Shown: positions 52,896 to 61,819, numbered from the stretch's first letter. The stretch is 64,000 nt of DNA from Gammaproteobacteria bacterium (GCA_026995045.1 JALWPK010000257.1:40264-104263); one strand, 5' to 3'. Notes: generated by a model from the letters alone, not told the origin. Numbers and translations: made by a program.

Positions 52896-53452
52896 GGTCT
52901 TATCGGTACCTGTTCGGGTGGGCATTGCATGTTTTTCAGCACGGCGCTGTGTTTCACGCCATCCAGCGTCCAGTTATAGTGTAAATCAAAGCGGCTGTTG
53001 CGCGGCGCCTTGATGGTGGTAAAGCCCTGTTGCCAGTCGCCTTCATAAAATTCGCCCTGATCCGGTAACAGCGTCCACGAAAAAATGATGCCGGATTTTT
53101 TCCACTGTTCCAGCCATTCGGTTTTGGTTTTGACCGGATAGCGCTTGCCATCGAGCACATAATACCAGTCGGCGACGCGGTAGCGCAGGGGTTTGTCCGA
53201 GGTGTTCTTGATGACGCTGCCGTAAACACAATAGCCGGCAATGTCTTCAATCACCGGTTTGGGAAAATTGTGTCCGCCATAAACCGCGCGGATAAAGTCC
53301 GGCACGACCTGAATCAGTTCGATGCTGAAACCGTTTTCCGCATTGCTGTAGGTCAGCAGGCCGTTGTCCGGGTTTTTGATGACCTGCATGGCGTGGCCCG
53401 CGCCGGCGGTCAGCGTCAATACAATAAAAACTATAACCGGCTTGTGTGGCAT
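52892..53452 (-). CDS. Exported hypothetical protein
   Basis: Signal peptide; overlaps tlpA-like start. Confidence 0.6.
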   Translation of the reverse strand: MPHKPVIVFIVLTLTAGAGHAMQVIKNPDNGLLTYSNAENGFSIELIQVVPDFIRAVYGGHNFPKPVIEDIAGYCVYGSVIKNTSDKPLRYRVADWYYVLDGKRYPVKTKTEWLEQWKKSGIIFSWTLLPDQGEFYEGDWQQGFTTIKAPRNSRFDLHYNWTLDGVKHSAVLKNMQCPPEQVPIRP

Positions 53453-53456
53453 GGCG

Positions 53457-54164
53457 TCAGCTCGCGTGCGTCGGGTAGCTTTGTCGCGCCGTGATAAAAC
53501 GAACCATAGCATGTGTCAGCAAGATAATCAGCCACGCCAGCAACATGCTGACGATAGTGTGGCTGAGAAAATGATCGCCAATCAGCATTTTGTAGAAGCC
53601 GGTCACCCAGCCGACAGTGAGGGCGAACGCCACCGCCAGTCTCCGGTTGCGCCGGCTCTTGAACAGGAAAAACAGCGACAGCAGGGCGAAGCCGCCGCTG
53701 GCGTGCGCCGCCGGGTAGCAGCGTTGCACGGTGTCCGGGCGCGCGTCAGCCGGCCAGCTGGCGAACAGGGTGACATGCGGCAATGCGCCGTTGTAATGGC
53801 TGATGTCTTTCGGGCAGGGAACGTTGGTTTCGGCCTTGAGCGAGGCGATGACCAGCGGCACAAGAATGGTCGACAGCAGCACCGTGAGCAAACCGGTTTT
53901 ATACTCCCGGATGCGCGGCTGTTTTCTGAAGACGACAAGGGTAATCAACAATACCAGAACGCCGAGCATATACAGCCTTTTGATGCCGTCATACAGCAAC
54001 AGTTTCCACGGCTGCTGGTCACGGTCAAGCAGCCAGTGTTGCGCGGTGAAGTCGTACAGGTAATCCTGCGCCAGAATATCAAGCTGGCTGTTTTCGAATA
54101 CCACCAGGGTGAGCGCGAGCAGGGTGGTGGTAATCAAAAACTGTCTAGCGATGTTGAACGCCAT
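53457..54164 (-). CDS. PAP2-superfamily phosphatase
   Basis: 'YPAAHASGGFALLSLFFL' and 'GDHFLSHTIVSMLLAWLI' PAP2 motifs. Confidence 0.82.
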   Translation of the reverse strand: MAFNIARQFLITTTLLALTLVVFENSQLDILAQDYLYDFTAQHWLLDRDQQPWKLLLYDGIKRLYMLGVLVLLITLVVFRKQPRIREYKTGLLTVLLSTILVPLVIASLKAETNVPCPKDISHYNGALPHVTLFASWPADARPDTVQRCYPAAHASGGFALLSLFFLFKSRRNRRLAVAFALTVGWVTGFYKMLIGDHFLSHTIVSMLLAWLIILLTHAMVRFITARQSYPTHAS

Positions 54165-55734
54165 GAATCATGTCCATTTGCGGTTGGTAGGCCGTGGTGA
54201 CGATTTCCAGCAGGCCAAGAACGGTGTGAAAAATATTGTCGTGTGTGTACTTGTCATCGCGATGCCGGCGTAATGCCTCAATATCGATATCTGGATTGTT
54301 GTCATCCGCCCACACTATCAGCGGGATGTGGGTTTGTTCATCCGGCGCAAGAAAATAAGGCATGCCGTGCAGGTACAGTCCGTTTTCACCCAGGGATTCG
54401 CCGTGGTCGCTGACGTAAAACAGCACGGTTTCAAACTCACCGGCGTTGTTTTTCAGCAGTTTGATGACCCGGGACAGAAAATAATCGGTGTACAGAATGG
54501 TGTTGTCGTATGTGTTGCCGATTTCCTCTTCCGTGCAGTTTTCCAGCTGGTTGGTTTTGCACACCGGGGTGAAGCGTTCAAATCGTTTCGGATAACGCCG
54601 GTAATACGCCGGGCCGTGGCTGCCCATCTGGTGCAGCACGATAAATATGTCGCCCTGTGGATGCGCATCGATATAGGTTTGCAGGTCGGCCAGCATGCCG
54701 GTGTCGCGGCATTCTTCATCGCACTCGGGGTTGATGGCCGGATCCTTGAAGTTTTGTTCGGTGATGCGGCTGGCGACGCCTTTCGAGCTGGAGTTGTTAT
54801 CGCGCCACAATACATTCACGCCGACGCGTTTGAGCACATCCAGCAGGTTTTCGGTATGACGCGCTTCGCTTTTGTCATAGTCATCTCTGCCCATAAGTGA
54901 AAACTCACAGGGCAGGGAAACGGCGGTTGAGGTGCCGCAAGACCACACATTGGTATAGCTGACCACGTTTTCCTGTTGCAGCAGCGGATTGGTTTCACGC
55001 GCATAGCCGTTGAGAGAAAACCGGTCTGCGCGCGCGGTTTCGCCCGCCACCATGATGATGAGTTCACGGCCAGGGTGCGGTGGGATGAAGGCGTCTGTGG
55101 CAATCGGAACCAGTTCGCCGGAGTCCCGCCGGTTGGCGCCGATAGCAAAACGCGTCAGTGAATACACGGGAAAAACCGGATTGGTGTACAGCCGCAAGGG
55201 TTTGTGCTCGCGGAAAAAGGAAGCATAGTGGCCGCCAAACAGCAAGATGCTGATGACGATGACTGCTATTGCCGCAAGCAGCAGTTTGGCGCGACTGATC
55301 AGGGCTCCCCTGAAATCATATTGCTTCATACGGATTTTCAGCGCCAGCCATGACGGCAGTGCGCCAAGTACGGCGATATAAGCCAGCAACTTCAGGCTGA
55401 GCAGGTCGAGTGATTCGGCAATGTCGGTGCTGAGCACATTCAGAATCATGGTGTCGTCGATAATGACGTTGTAACTGTCCATGAAATATGCTGTCGCCGA
55501 TGACAGCATGAAGACCACAACCAGCACCGGTTTCACGGTGCGGCGGTAACAGACCAGCGACAGCATCAGCACGATGATGGCGAGCAGAAACAACGCCAGC
55601 GAAATCAGAAAGCCGGCGTTGGCGCTGTTGAAGGGATACACTTCCAGCACATGGCGTGCAAAACTCAGGTTGGCGAAGGCCACCAGAAAGCCGGACGCTA
55701 GCAGAATCAGCCGTGAGACGCTAAGTGCAATCAT
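54145..55734 (-). CDS. eptA: Phosphoethanolamine-lipid A transferase (EptA/MCR-like)
   Basis: 'IIMVAGETARADRFSLNGYARETNPLL', 'CGTSTAVSLPCEFS', 'VLHQMGSHGPAYYRRYP', 'YVSDHGESLGENGLYLHGMPY'. Confidence 0.93.
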   Translation of the reverse strand: MIALSVSRLILLASGFLVAFANLSFARHVLEVYPFNSANAGFLISLALFLLAIIVLMLSLVCYRRTVKPVLVVVFMLSSATAYFMDSYNVIIDDTMILNVLSTDIAESLDLLSLKLLAYIAVLGALPSWLALKIRMKQYDFRGALISRAKLLLAAIAVIVISILLFGGHYASFFREHKPLRLYTNPVFPVYSLTRFAIGANRRDSGELVPIATDAFIPPHPGRELIIMVAGETARADRFSLNGYARETNPLLQQENVVSYTNVWSCGTSTAVSLPCEFSLMGRDDYDKSEARHTENLLDVLKRVGVNVLWRDNNSSSKGVASRITEQNFKDPAINPECDEECRDTGMLADLQTYIDAHPQGDIFIVLHQMGSHGPAYYRRYPKRFERFTPVCKTNQLENCTEEEIGNTYDNTILYTDYFLSRVIKLLKNNAGEFETVLFYVSDHGESLGENGLYLHGMPYFLAPDEQTHIPLIVWADDNNPDIDIEALRRHRDDKYTHDNIFHTVLGLLEIVTTAYQPQMDMIHGVQHR

Positions 55735-55890
55735 TTGTCATCAGGGGTAAACAGAAACAGCATGTAAAGAATTATTGCAAGGCAAGCTTAACCCATTATT
55801 AACCTGAATGTGAGTTGATGACGCCAGGTGGGCGTTAGTCATACCGGCGCCACCTGACGCGATTCGACACGTTCAGTCTCAACAGCATCT

Positions 55891-56238
55891 TCATGTCGTG
55901 TCCGTGGTTATATATGTGAAACAGGTTTTGCCACTGCGGGCGTCAATGTTGACTTGCAACGTGCAGTAGCAGTGGGTGCATATCGGATCATCGTGGCAAT
56001 TACAACCGCCGACCACTTCGTCAAAAAACACCCCGATACGCGCGACAATCCCGTCGTCGTCACGATGACTGTCGAGCACGGTAACGGTAATCTGGCTGTC
56101 ATCGACCAGACCACCCTGCGTGGTCGCCTGTTGCAATGGCAAGCTGCCTGGCGGCAGTTGCGTGATGGCGGCTTTCAGTCTGGCGGCGAACGTCGCCTCA
56201 TCAGGGCAGTTCAGGCAGTCGGAGAGATGGACAGACAT
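55891..56238 (-). CDS. Cys-containing hypothetical protein in Hvf operon
   Basis: 'DCLNCPDEATFAARLKAAITQLPPGSLPLQQ', 'GGCNCHDDPICTHCYC'. Confidence 0.6.
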   Translation of the reverse strand: MSVHLSDCLNCPDEATFAARLKAAITQLPPGSLPLQQATTQGGLVDDSQITVTVLDSHRDDDGIVARIGVFFDEVVGGCNCHDDPICTHCYCTLQVNIDARSGKTCFTYITTDTT

Positions 56239-56268
56239 AGGTGAGATTGACCGCTTGCTGACGGGCGT

Positions 56269-56646
56269 TCAGCTCGCGCACAGCGCGCGCTGTACGCCGT
56301 CCCGCCAGTCATCAATAAAGGTATCGATGGATTCGATAAATTCTTGATCCTGTAGCTGTTTGTCGATGGTGCAATGCACGATGAGGCGCTGTGTGTCACT
56401 GTCCAGCGTGAGGCTCCAGCACAGCGCATGCGGACAGTCGAGCAGGGAGAAACGCACGCCGTTGCGCAGCGTCAGCCGGTGGACGTCAAACTGTCCCCAC
56501 AGGCAGTAAATTGCGCCATGATCGCCGTCATCGGCCAGCACCTTGTCGATAGAGGCGCAAAACACAGGCAGGTTGGCGATGGTAAGTTGTTGTTGCAGGG
56601 CGGCGGCATCCACCTGCGGGCAGTCAATGTAACGAAAAAATTCCAT
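56269..56646 (-). CDS. Hypothetical protein in Hvf operon
   Basis: ORF starts 5 bp after cupin stop; 'MEFFRYIDCPQVDAAALQQQL'. Confidence 0.6.
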   Translation of the reverse strand: MEFFRYIDCPQVDAAALQQQLTIANLPVFCASIDKVLADDGDHGAIYCLWGQFDVHRLTLRNGVRFSLLDCPHALCWSLTLDSDTQRLIVHCTIDKQLQDQEFIESIDTFIDDWRDGVQRALCAS

Positions 56647-56650
56647 GACT

Positions 56651-57124
56651 TCAGTACGGGCGGCCGTCCTTGTGGGTGAACACCCATTTGCCGCTGTCAT
56701 CCATCATGGCGCAAAGGTCATCATCGGGATACACAACCTGATCGCCGGCCGTGCGGTCGCCGATTTCGAGATAGCGCACCGTGCTGTCACTGTCATTGCG
56801 CAACTGATGGGCAACGCCTGCGCCGCGGGCAAAACCGTAACAGTCGCCAGCCTGCATGATGAAGGTTTTGTCATCCAGCACCAGGGTCGGCTCGCCGCTG
56901 AGGATATAAATAAATTCATCCTGCCTGGCATGGTGATGCTTTAAGGCGGACACTGCGCCGGGCGCCAGCTCGGTGAGGTTGACGCCGAAATTGTTCAGCC
57001 CGAAAAAATTGCCCAGTTTGCGCTTGCGCCGGCCGGCTACCTGCGCGGCAAACTTTTCCGGGTAAGCGGTTGGGGTCGTCTCGGGTGGAATGGCGGTTGC
57101 GGGCAGCGGTTCGGGCGTGGTCAT
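56651..57124 (-). CDS. Cupin-domain protein
   Basis: 'LKHHHARQDEFIYILSGEPTLVLDDKTFIMQAGDCYGFARGAGVAHQLRN'. Confidence 0.87.
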   Translation of the reverse strand: MTTPEPLPATAIPPETTPTAYPEKFAAQVAGRRKRKLGNFFGLNNFGVNLTELAPGAVSALKHHHARQDEFIYILSGEPTLVLDDKTFIMQAGDCYGFARGAGVAHQLRNDSDSTVRYLEIGDRTAGDQVVYPDDDLCAMMDDSGKWVFTHKDGRPY

Positions 57125-57903
57125 GTAGGCAGAGGGTTAGTCCTGGCGCCAATGATAATGCCACTGCGTTGACATTCCTGCAAGGCGGCGAGTCCACCCT
57201 GCAAAACGACATCCGGTTGCGGATGCTGCGTTTCCTCAATAATCTGCTCAATGGCGGCGCGTCCGCTCAGCTTGTCGTCCTCCTGCAGCAGGTGCAGCAG
57301 GCGAGCGGTAACTGCATTGATTTCCATGAATTTTACATCGTCGTTGCGATTGCGATAAACCACAAGATAAGTGGCTTGTTCGCTGGACTCGGGCAGATAG
57401 TCCGGCCCCATTTTGTGCACCGGAAAGTTGTACGCCAGTGGCCAGGCCAGCGGCGACAGCACCGGGTGTTGCGCGAGCAGGTTGCCATTGGGGTCAATGC
57501 CATCCAGCGTGATGCTGTCCTGCGATATGCTCAGCGCCAGCTCCACCCATTCGTAATGCGCCAGCTCCAGCAGGCCGGCCGGGTCTTCGGGCTGGGGGTC
57601 GCGTTCGTTTTGCAGGTAGTCGATAAACTCCTGCGCGATGTCCAGAAAATACGGACTTTTGCTCTGGTGGCGGGCGAAAAAGTCGCGCGCCATGCGATGC
57701 CAGTCGGCATCGCTGTAAATGGAATGAATCACCGGAAACGAGTTCGACAGAAAGCCTTCGACATTGTTGTACAGCAATTCACGGTAGATGTTCATGCGCC
57801 GGTCTTCCACGCCCTCGGGAAGCGGGTGACGCTCCGGGTCGCGGATGTGGGCGGTGAAGGCATATTGCGCCTGTTTGAATGACATGGCGTTGGTATCGGT
57901 CAT
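57121..57903 (-). CDS. hvfC: HvfC/BufC-type (DUF2063) RiPP maturation partner
   Basis: 'FKQAQYAFTAHIRDPERHPLPEGVEDRRMNIYRELLYNNVEGFLSNSFPVI'; adjacent to DUF692 gene. Confidence 0.87.
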   Translation of the reverse strand: MTDTNAMSFKQAQYAFTAHIRDPERHPLPEGVEDRRMNIYRELLYNNVEGFLSNSFPVIHSIYSDADWHRMARDFFARHQSKSPYFLDIAQEFIDYLQNERDPQPEDPAGLLELAHYEWVELALSISQDSITLDGIDPNGNLLAQHPVLSPLAWPLAYNFPVHKMGPDYLPESSEQATYLVVYRNRNDDVKFMEINAVTARLLHLLQEDDKLSGRAAIEQIIEETQHPQPDVVLQGGLAALQECQRSGIIIGARTNPLPT

Positions 57904-57914
57904 GTGATGATGTG

Positions 57915-58778
57915 CTATTCGCTGCTGGCCGCTGCTTTCGGCTGCGACCACTTTTGCTGGTAGTCGGTAATCTGCTTCACTTCTTTCAGCAGCTCCGGCA
58001 CTGGCGGGATGTTGAAATCGCGCTCCAGCAGGGTGGGGAACACGCCGAAATGCTGGTAAGCCTGGTCGAGAATATCCCACACCGGGTCGATAACATCTGC
58101 GCCGTGGGTGTCGACAATCAGGTCATCAGCTTCATTGTAATGCCCGGCGATGTGCGCATAGGTGATGCGTTCGGCGGGCAGCTGTTTGAGAAAGGCTATC
58201 GGGTCATAGCCGTGATTGACCGAGTTGACATAAATGTTGTTTACATCCAGCAGTAGTTCGCAGCCGGCTTCTTCCAGCACCGCGTTGATGAATTCGATTT
58301 CACTCATCTCGCTGCCGGGCGCGCGGGTGTAATAGGAGGCGTTTTCCATGCTGATGCGCTGTTCCAGTATATCCTGCACCCGCCGGATGCGGCCGGCGAC
58401 ATAATGCACCGCTTCTTCGGTGAACGGAATCGGCAACAGGTCGTACAAATGCCCGTCATCGGAACAATAGGTCAGATGCTCGGTGTATTTTTTGATGCCG
58501 TGCTCGCGCATCAGCTCGCGAATGTCTTTCACCAGCTGCTCATCCAGTTCGGATGGCCCGCCGATGGACAGGGACAGGCCGTGGCAGACAAAGTCATAGC
58601 GTTCGGTGAAGGCGCGGAATTTTTTGCCAAACTTGCCGCCAACGTGAATCCAGTTTTCCGGCGCCACTTCCATAAAGCTGATATTCTCCAGCCTGGATGC
58701 GGCCATCTCGTCCATCACTTCACGGCGCAAACCGAGGCCGGCGCCGCGTACGGGGTAGTTGTTCATGATTGAGTCCAT
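57915..58778 (-). CDS. hvfB: MNIO (DUF692) RiPP maturase, HvfB/BufB-type
   Basis: 'GAGLGLR', 'FMEVAPENWIHVGG', 'CHGLSLSIGG', 'EHLTYCSDDGHLYDLLPIPFTEEAV', 'MENASYY', 'LLLDVNNIYVNSVNHGYD', 'AHIAGH'. Confidence 0.95.
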   Translation of the reverse strand: MDSIMNNYPVRGAGLGLRREVMDEMAASRLENISFMEVAPENWIHVGGKFGKKFRAFTERYDFVCHGLSLSIGGPSELDEQLVKDIRELMREHGIKKYTEHLTYCSDDGHLYDLLPIPFTEEAVHYVAGRIRRVQDILEQRISMENASYYTRAPGSEMSEIEFINAVLEEAGCELLLDVNNIYVNSVNHGYDPIAFLKQLPAERITYAHIAGHYNEADDLIVDTHGADVIDPVWDILDQAYQHFGVFPTLLERDFNIPPVPELLKEVKQITDYQQKWSQPKAAASSE

Positions 58779-58784
58779 GCGCTA

Positions 58785-59243
58785 TCAGCAGTATTTTCTG
58801 CGAATCAGGTAATCGATGCTGGCCTTGCCCGCGCCGCTGGTGAGCATCGGAATCAGCAATATCAGGTAGATCAGCGGCAGCTTGAAGCCGTTGCTGCACA
58901 CATTATACCCATTATCGGCGTGAACGCTGTACCAGGCGACAATATCAAGAATAATCAGGGATGCGGCGGAAAACCGCGTGGCGAAGCCGACCACCAGCGC
59001 AATCGAGCCGAGCAGCTCCGTCCAGGTCGCCAGCGTCCAGCTCAAGTTTGGTGGCAGCACATTGAACGGAAACGGAAAATTGTCAGCAAAGTCGGTGAAC
59101 CAGTTTTCGCCATTGTATTTTTCAACGCCGGCTTCCCAGAATTCATACGCCAGCAACAAGCGGATGCCCAGTTGCGGCAACCATTCGCCGAGTTTGTCGA
59201 GCAGGGAATAGATTCTGCAACCGAGAGAGAGTATGGCTTGCAT
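58785..59243 (-). CDS. DoxX-family protein (HvfX-like)
   Basis: 'GIRLLLAYEFWEAGVEKYNGENWF', 'ATWTELLGSIALVVGFATRFSAASLIIL'; 6 bp upstream of hvfB. Confidence 0.88.
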   Translation of the reverse strand: MQAILSLGCRIYSLLDKLGEWLPQLGIRLLLAYEFWEAGVEKYNGENWFTDFADNFPFPFNVLPPNLSWTLATWTELLGSIALVVGFATRFSAASLIILDIVAWYSVHADNGYNVCSNGFKLPLIYLILLIPMLTSGAGKASIDYLIRRKYC

Positions 59244-59355
59244 GGCGGCCTCCGAACGTGTTGATTGTTATTGTTTCGCTATTGACCGGGGACAGTGTAG
59301 CAAGTTCGGGGCGACGGGTCATTTGCCGTAAATGTTATACATTTGTGATCTTTTG

Positions 59356-59445
59356 GGTCATTTGTCGTGGGTCTTTGGTCGTTTGTCAACAAGATGAATG
59401 ACAAACGACAAACGACCCAAGACCAACGACCCAAGACCAACGACC
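59356..59445. repeat. Heptad-periodic repeat with internal hairpin
   Basis: GTCGTTTGTCA (59378-59388) / TGACAAACGAC (59399-59409) plus AACGACCCAAGACC x2.5 (59411-59445). Confidence 0.75.
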
Positions 59446-59451
59446 GCTCTA

Positions 59452-60999
59452 TCAGTTCGCCGCGAGTGTTTGCTGCACATCGGTAGCGCCGCCGAGCCTG
59501 CACCCCGGCTCCTTGTCCGGCCACAGTTCGCTCAGCGGCACGGAGTGGCCGTCTTCCAGCACCATGCGCGCGTGTTTGCGATTCAGTTCGCGTGGCGACT
59601 TGACGCCGCAGGAATGCGCGATCAGGCCGACTTCGTATTCGATGTTTTTGATGTAGTTGGCGACGCGGCCAGATTTTTGTTCGGCGACCAGTCCTTTTTG
59701 CAGTTTTTTGTCGTGTGTGGTGATGCCCGTGGGGCAGGTGTTCTGATTGCACTGCAGCGCCTGGATGCAACCCAGCGCGAACATGAAACCGCGCGCGCTG
59801 GTGATAAAGTCGGCGCCGATGCACAGCGCCCAGGCGACTTCGGCCGGGATAATCAGCTTGCCGGAAGCGACCACCTTGACGCGCTCGCGCAGGCCATATT
59901 CCACCAGCGCATCCACTACTACCGGCAGGCTTTCGCGCACCGGCATGCCGACATAATCGATCAAACTGGCTGGCGCGGCGCCGGTGCCGCCGTCGGCGCT
60001 GTCAACGGTGATGAAATCGGGCGCGTACTCCAGCCCGCGTTTTTGTATGTCTGCGCACAGCTCGCGAATCCAGACTTTGTCGCCGATCACGGCCTTGAAC
60101 CCGACCGGCTTGCCGGTGACCTGGCGAATGTGATGCATCATGTCGAGCAGATCGTCATTGCATTTGATTTCCGGATGCCGGTTGGGGCTGATGGAGTCTG
60201 CGCCCACCGGGATGCTGCGGATACGCGAAATTTCCTCATCCACCTTGGCCCCGGGCAGCATGCCGCCCTTGCCGGGTTTGGCGCCCTGCGACATTTTGAC
60301 TTCAAACATCCTCACCTGTTCGTGGCTGGCGATCTCGCGCAGTTTGTCGTCAGAGAGTTTGCCATTTTCATCGCGTACGCCATACTTCGCGGTGCCAATC
60401 TGGAACACAATATCGCAGCCGCTTTCCAGATGATATGGTGACAAGCCACCTTCACCCGTATTCATCCAGCACTTGCCCTTGAGCGCGCCATAGGACAGCG
60501 CCTGCACCGCCGGTTTGGAAATGGCGCCATAGCTCATGCCGGAAATATTGATTAATGCAGCATTGGTGTAGGGTTTGTCACAATAGCCTTCACCGATGGT
60601 GACCGGTCGTGGCGGCACCGCGTCTTCCCCCAGCGTGGGAAAGGCGCAGTTGACGAAATTAATCGTGCCGGTGGGTTTCAGATCGCGGGTGGAGCCGAAG
60701 GCGACGGTGTTATCGACATTTTTTGCTGCGCGGTACACCCAGGAGCGTTGCGCGCGGTTGAATGGCATTTCCTCGCGATCCATGGCGAAAAAATACTGGC
60801 GGAAGAAGGTGCCCAGGTGTTCAAAATAGTAGCGAAAATGTCCGATGACCGGGTAGTTGCGCCGTATCGCCTGCTTGGTCTGGGTGACATCGGCTATGTA
60901 GACGCCTATCAGAAACAGAATGAATACGCCGATGGCAGTGATGAATATCGCCGCCATCCAGCCCAGCACTTCAATACCAAACTCTTCGATTCCCAACAT
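59452..60999 (-). CDS. FMN-binding glutamate synthase family protein
   Basis: 'SYGALKGKCWMNTGEGGLSPYHLESGCDIVFQIGTAKYGVRD', 'QGAKPGKGGMLPGAKV', 'TVDSADGGTGAAP', 'CNQNTCPTGITTHD'. Confidence 0.92.
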   Translation of the reverse strand: MLGIEEFGIEVLGWMAAIFITAIGVFILFLIGVYIADVTQTKQAIRRNYPVIGHFRYYFEHLGTFFRQYFFAMDREEMPFNRAQRSWVYRAAKNVDNTVAFGSTRDLKPTGTINFVNCAFPTLGEDAVPPRPVTIGEGYCDKPYTNAALINISGMSYGAISKPAVQALSYGALKGKCWMNTGEGGLSPYHLESGCDIVFQIGTAKYGVRDENGKLSDDKLREIASHEQVRMFEVKMSQGAKPGKGGMLPGAKVDEEISRIRSIPVGADSISPNRHPEIKCNDDLLDMMHHIRQVTGKPVGFKAVIGDKVWIRELCADIQKRGLEYAPDFITVDSADGGTGAAPASLIDYVGMPVRESLPVVVDALVEYGLRERVKVVASGKLIIPAEVAWALCIGADFITSARGFMFALGCIQALQCNQNTCPTGITTHDKKLQKGLVAEQKSGRVANYIKNIEYEVGLIAHSCGVKSPRELNRKHARMVLEDGHSVPLSELWPDKEPGCRLGGATDVQQTLAAN

Positions 61000-61148
61000 A
61001 GGATCGCCCCGTGGTTAACTTGTTATTTTTCTTGCATATATGCCTTATCGCGTGGTCTTGCCCAAAACTTTAATACTGTAACATTCATGTGTAACACAAG
61101 TGGCGGGAAAAAGGTAGCAATGGCGGGTTTTCGGTAAATCGCGGGCGT

Positions 61149-61175
61149 AAAAAAGCCCCGGCGTGTTGCCGGGGC
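61149..61175 (-). terminator. Intrinsic terminator after the hvfA-like gene
   Basis: GCCCCGGC-GTGTT-GCCGGGGC perfect 8-bp stem, 6-T tract on minus strand. Confidence 0.88.
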
Positions 61176-61203
61176 TTCCATTGGTATCAGCGTTGGCAAC
61201 AGC

Positions 61204-61674
61204 TTAGCGTTTGCCGCCACACTTACCTTCGCCGCACTTGCCTTCCTTTTTCATTTTTTTGCCGCCACATTTTCCTTCACCGCACTTGCCTTCCTTTTTC
61301 ATTTTTTTGCCGCCACATTTTCCTTCACCGCACTTGCCTTCCTTTTTCATTTTCTTGCCGCCACATTTTCCTTCACCGCACTTGCCTTCCTTTTTCATTT
61401 TCTTGCCGCCGCATTTACCCTCGCCGCACTTGCCTTCCTTTTTCATTTTCTTGCCGCCACATTTACCTTCGCCACACTTGGCTTCTTTCTTCATTTTGCC
61501 GCCGCACTTGCCTTCACCGCATTTGCCTTCAGCAAGCTGCATGTAGCCGTTTTCCAGTGACTGCATACCGAATGGGTTGGTGTCAGCGCTGGCGACAGGC
61601 GCTGCGGTCATGGCTGCTGCGAACGTGGCGCCAACAGCAATGGCGAGAGGTTTTTTCAGGGATTTGTTTGACAT
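61204..61674 (-). CDS. hvfA: HvfA-like RiPP metallophore precursor with EGKCG repeats
   Basis: 156 aa; signal peptide 'LAIAVGATFAAAMTAAPVASA', then seven (EGKCGEGKCGG)-type blocks separated by KKMKK; 13 EGKCG + 1 EAKCG. Confidence 0.92.
   Translation of the reverse strand: MSNKSLKKPLAIAVGATFAAAMTAAPVASADTNPFGMQSLENGYMQLAEGKCGEGKCGGKMKKEAKCGEGKCGGKKMKKEGKCGEGKCGGKKMKKEGKCGEGKCGGKKMKKEGKCGEGKCGGKKMKKEGKCGEGKCGGKKMKKEGKCGEGKCGGKR
61213..61530. repeat. 48-bp tandem coding repeats in the hvfA-like gene
   Basis: Seven blocks, 16-aa (48-bp) period, near-identical at DNA level. Confidence 0.93.
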
Positions 61675-61819
61675 GTTGAAGTCTCCAGTAAAAAGTTTAT
61701 TCCAGTGTTGTAATTGTTATCACCCCAGACCGTCTACAGATTCAGGCGGGTGACTGAGTGTACATTGTCCACGCAAACAAAGACAAGGGTGGTATTGTGA
61801 AGTTCAGGAGCGCGCAAGG

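Noticed and set aside
59279-59824. 181-aa minus ORF ending '...NDQRPTTNDPKDHKC'
   Set aside because: Out-of-frame overlap with the glutamate synthase-like gene; its tail only translates the heptad repeat.
59398-60441. 347-aa plus-strand ORF
   Set aside because: Antisense to the glutamate synthase-like gene; no recognisable domain.
61213-61530. Tandem repeats that superficially resemble a CRISPR array
   Set aside because: 48-bp repeats are contiguous, coding and without unique spacers.
61211-61546. Plus-strand 111-aa ORF of PHLPSFFIFLP repeats
   Set aside because: Antisense artefact of the HvfA-like EGKCG repeats; the minus frame has a start, signal peptide, terminator and known motif.
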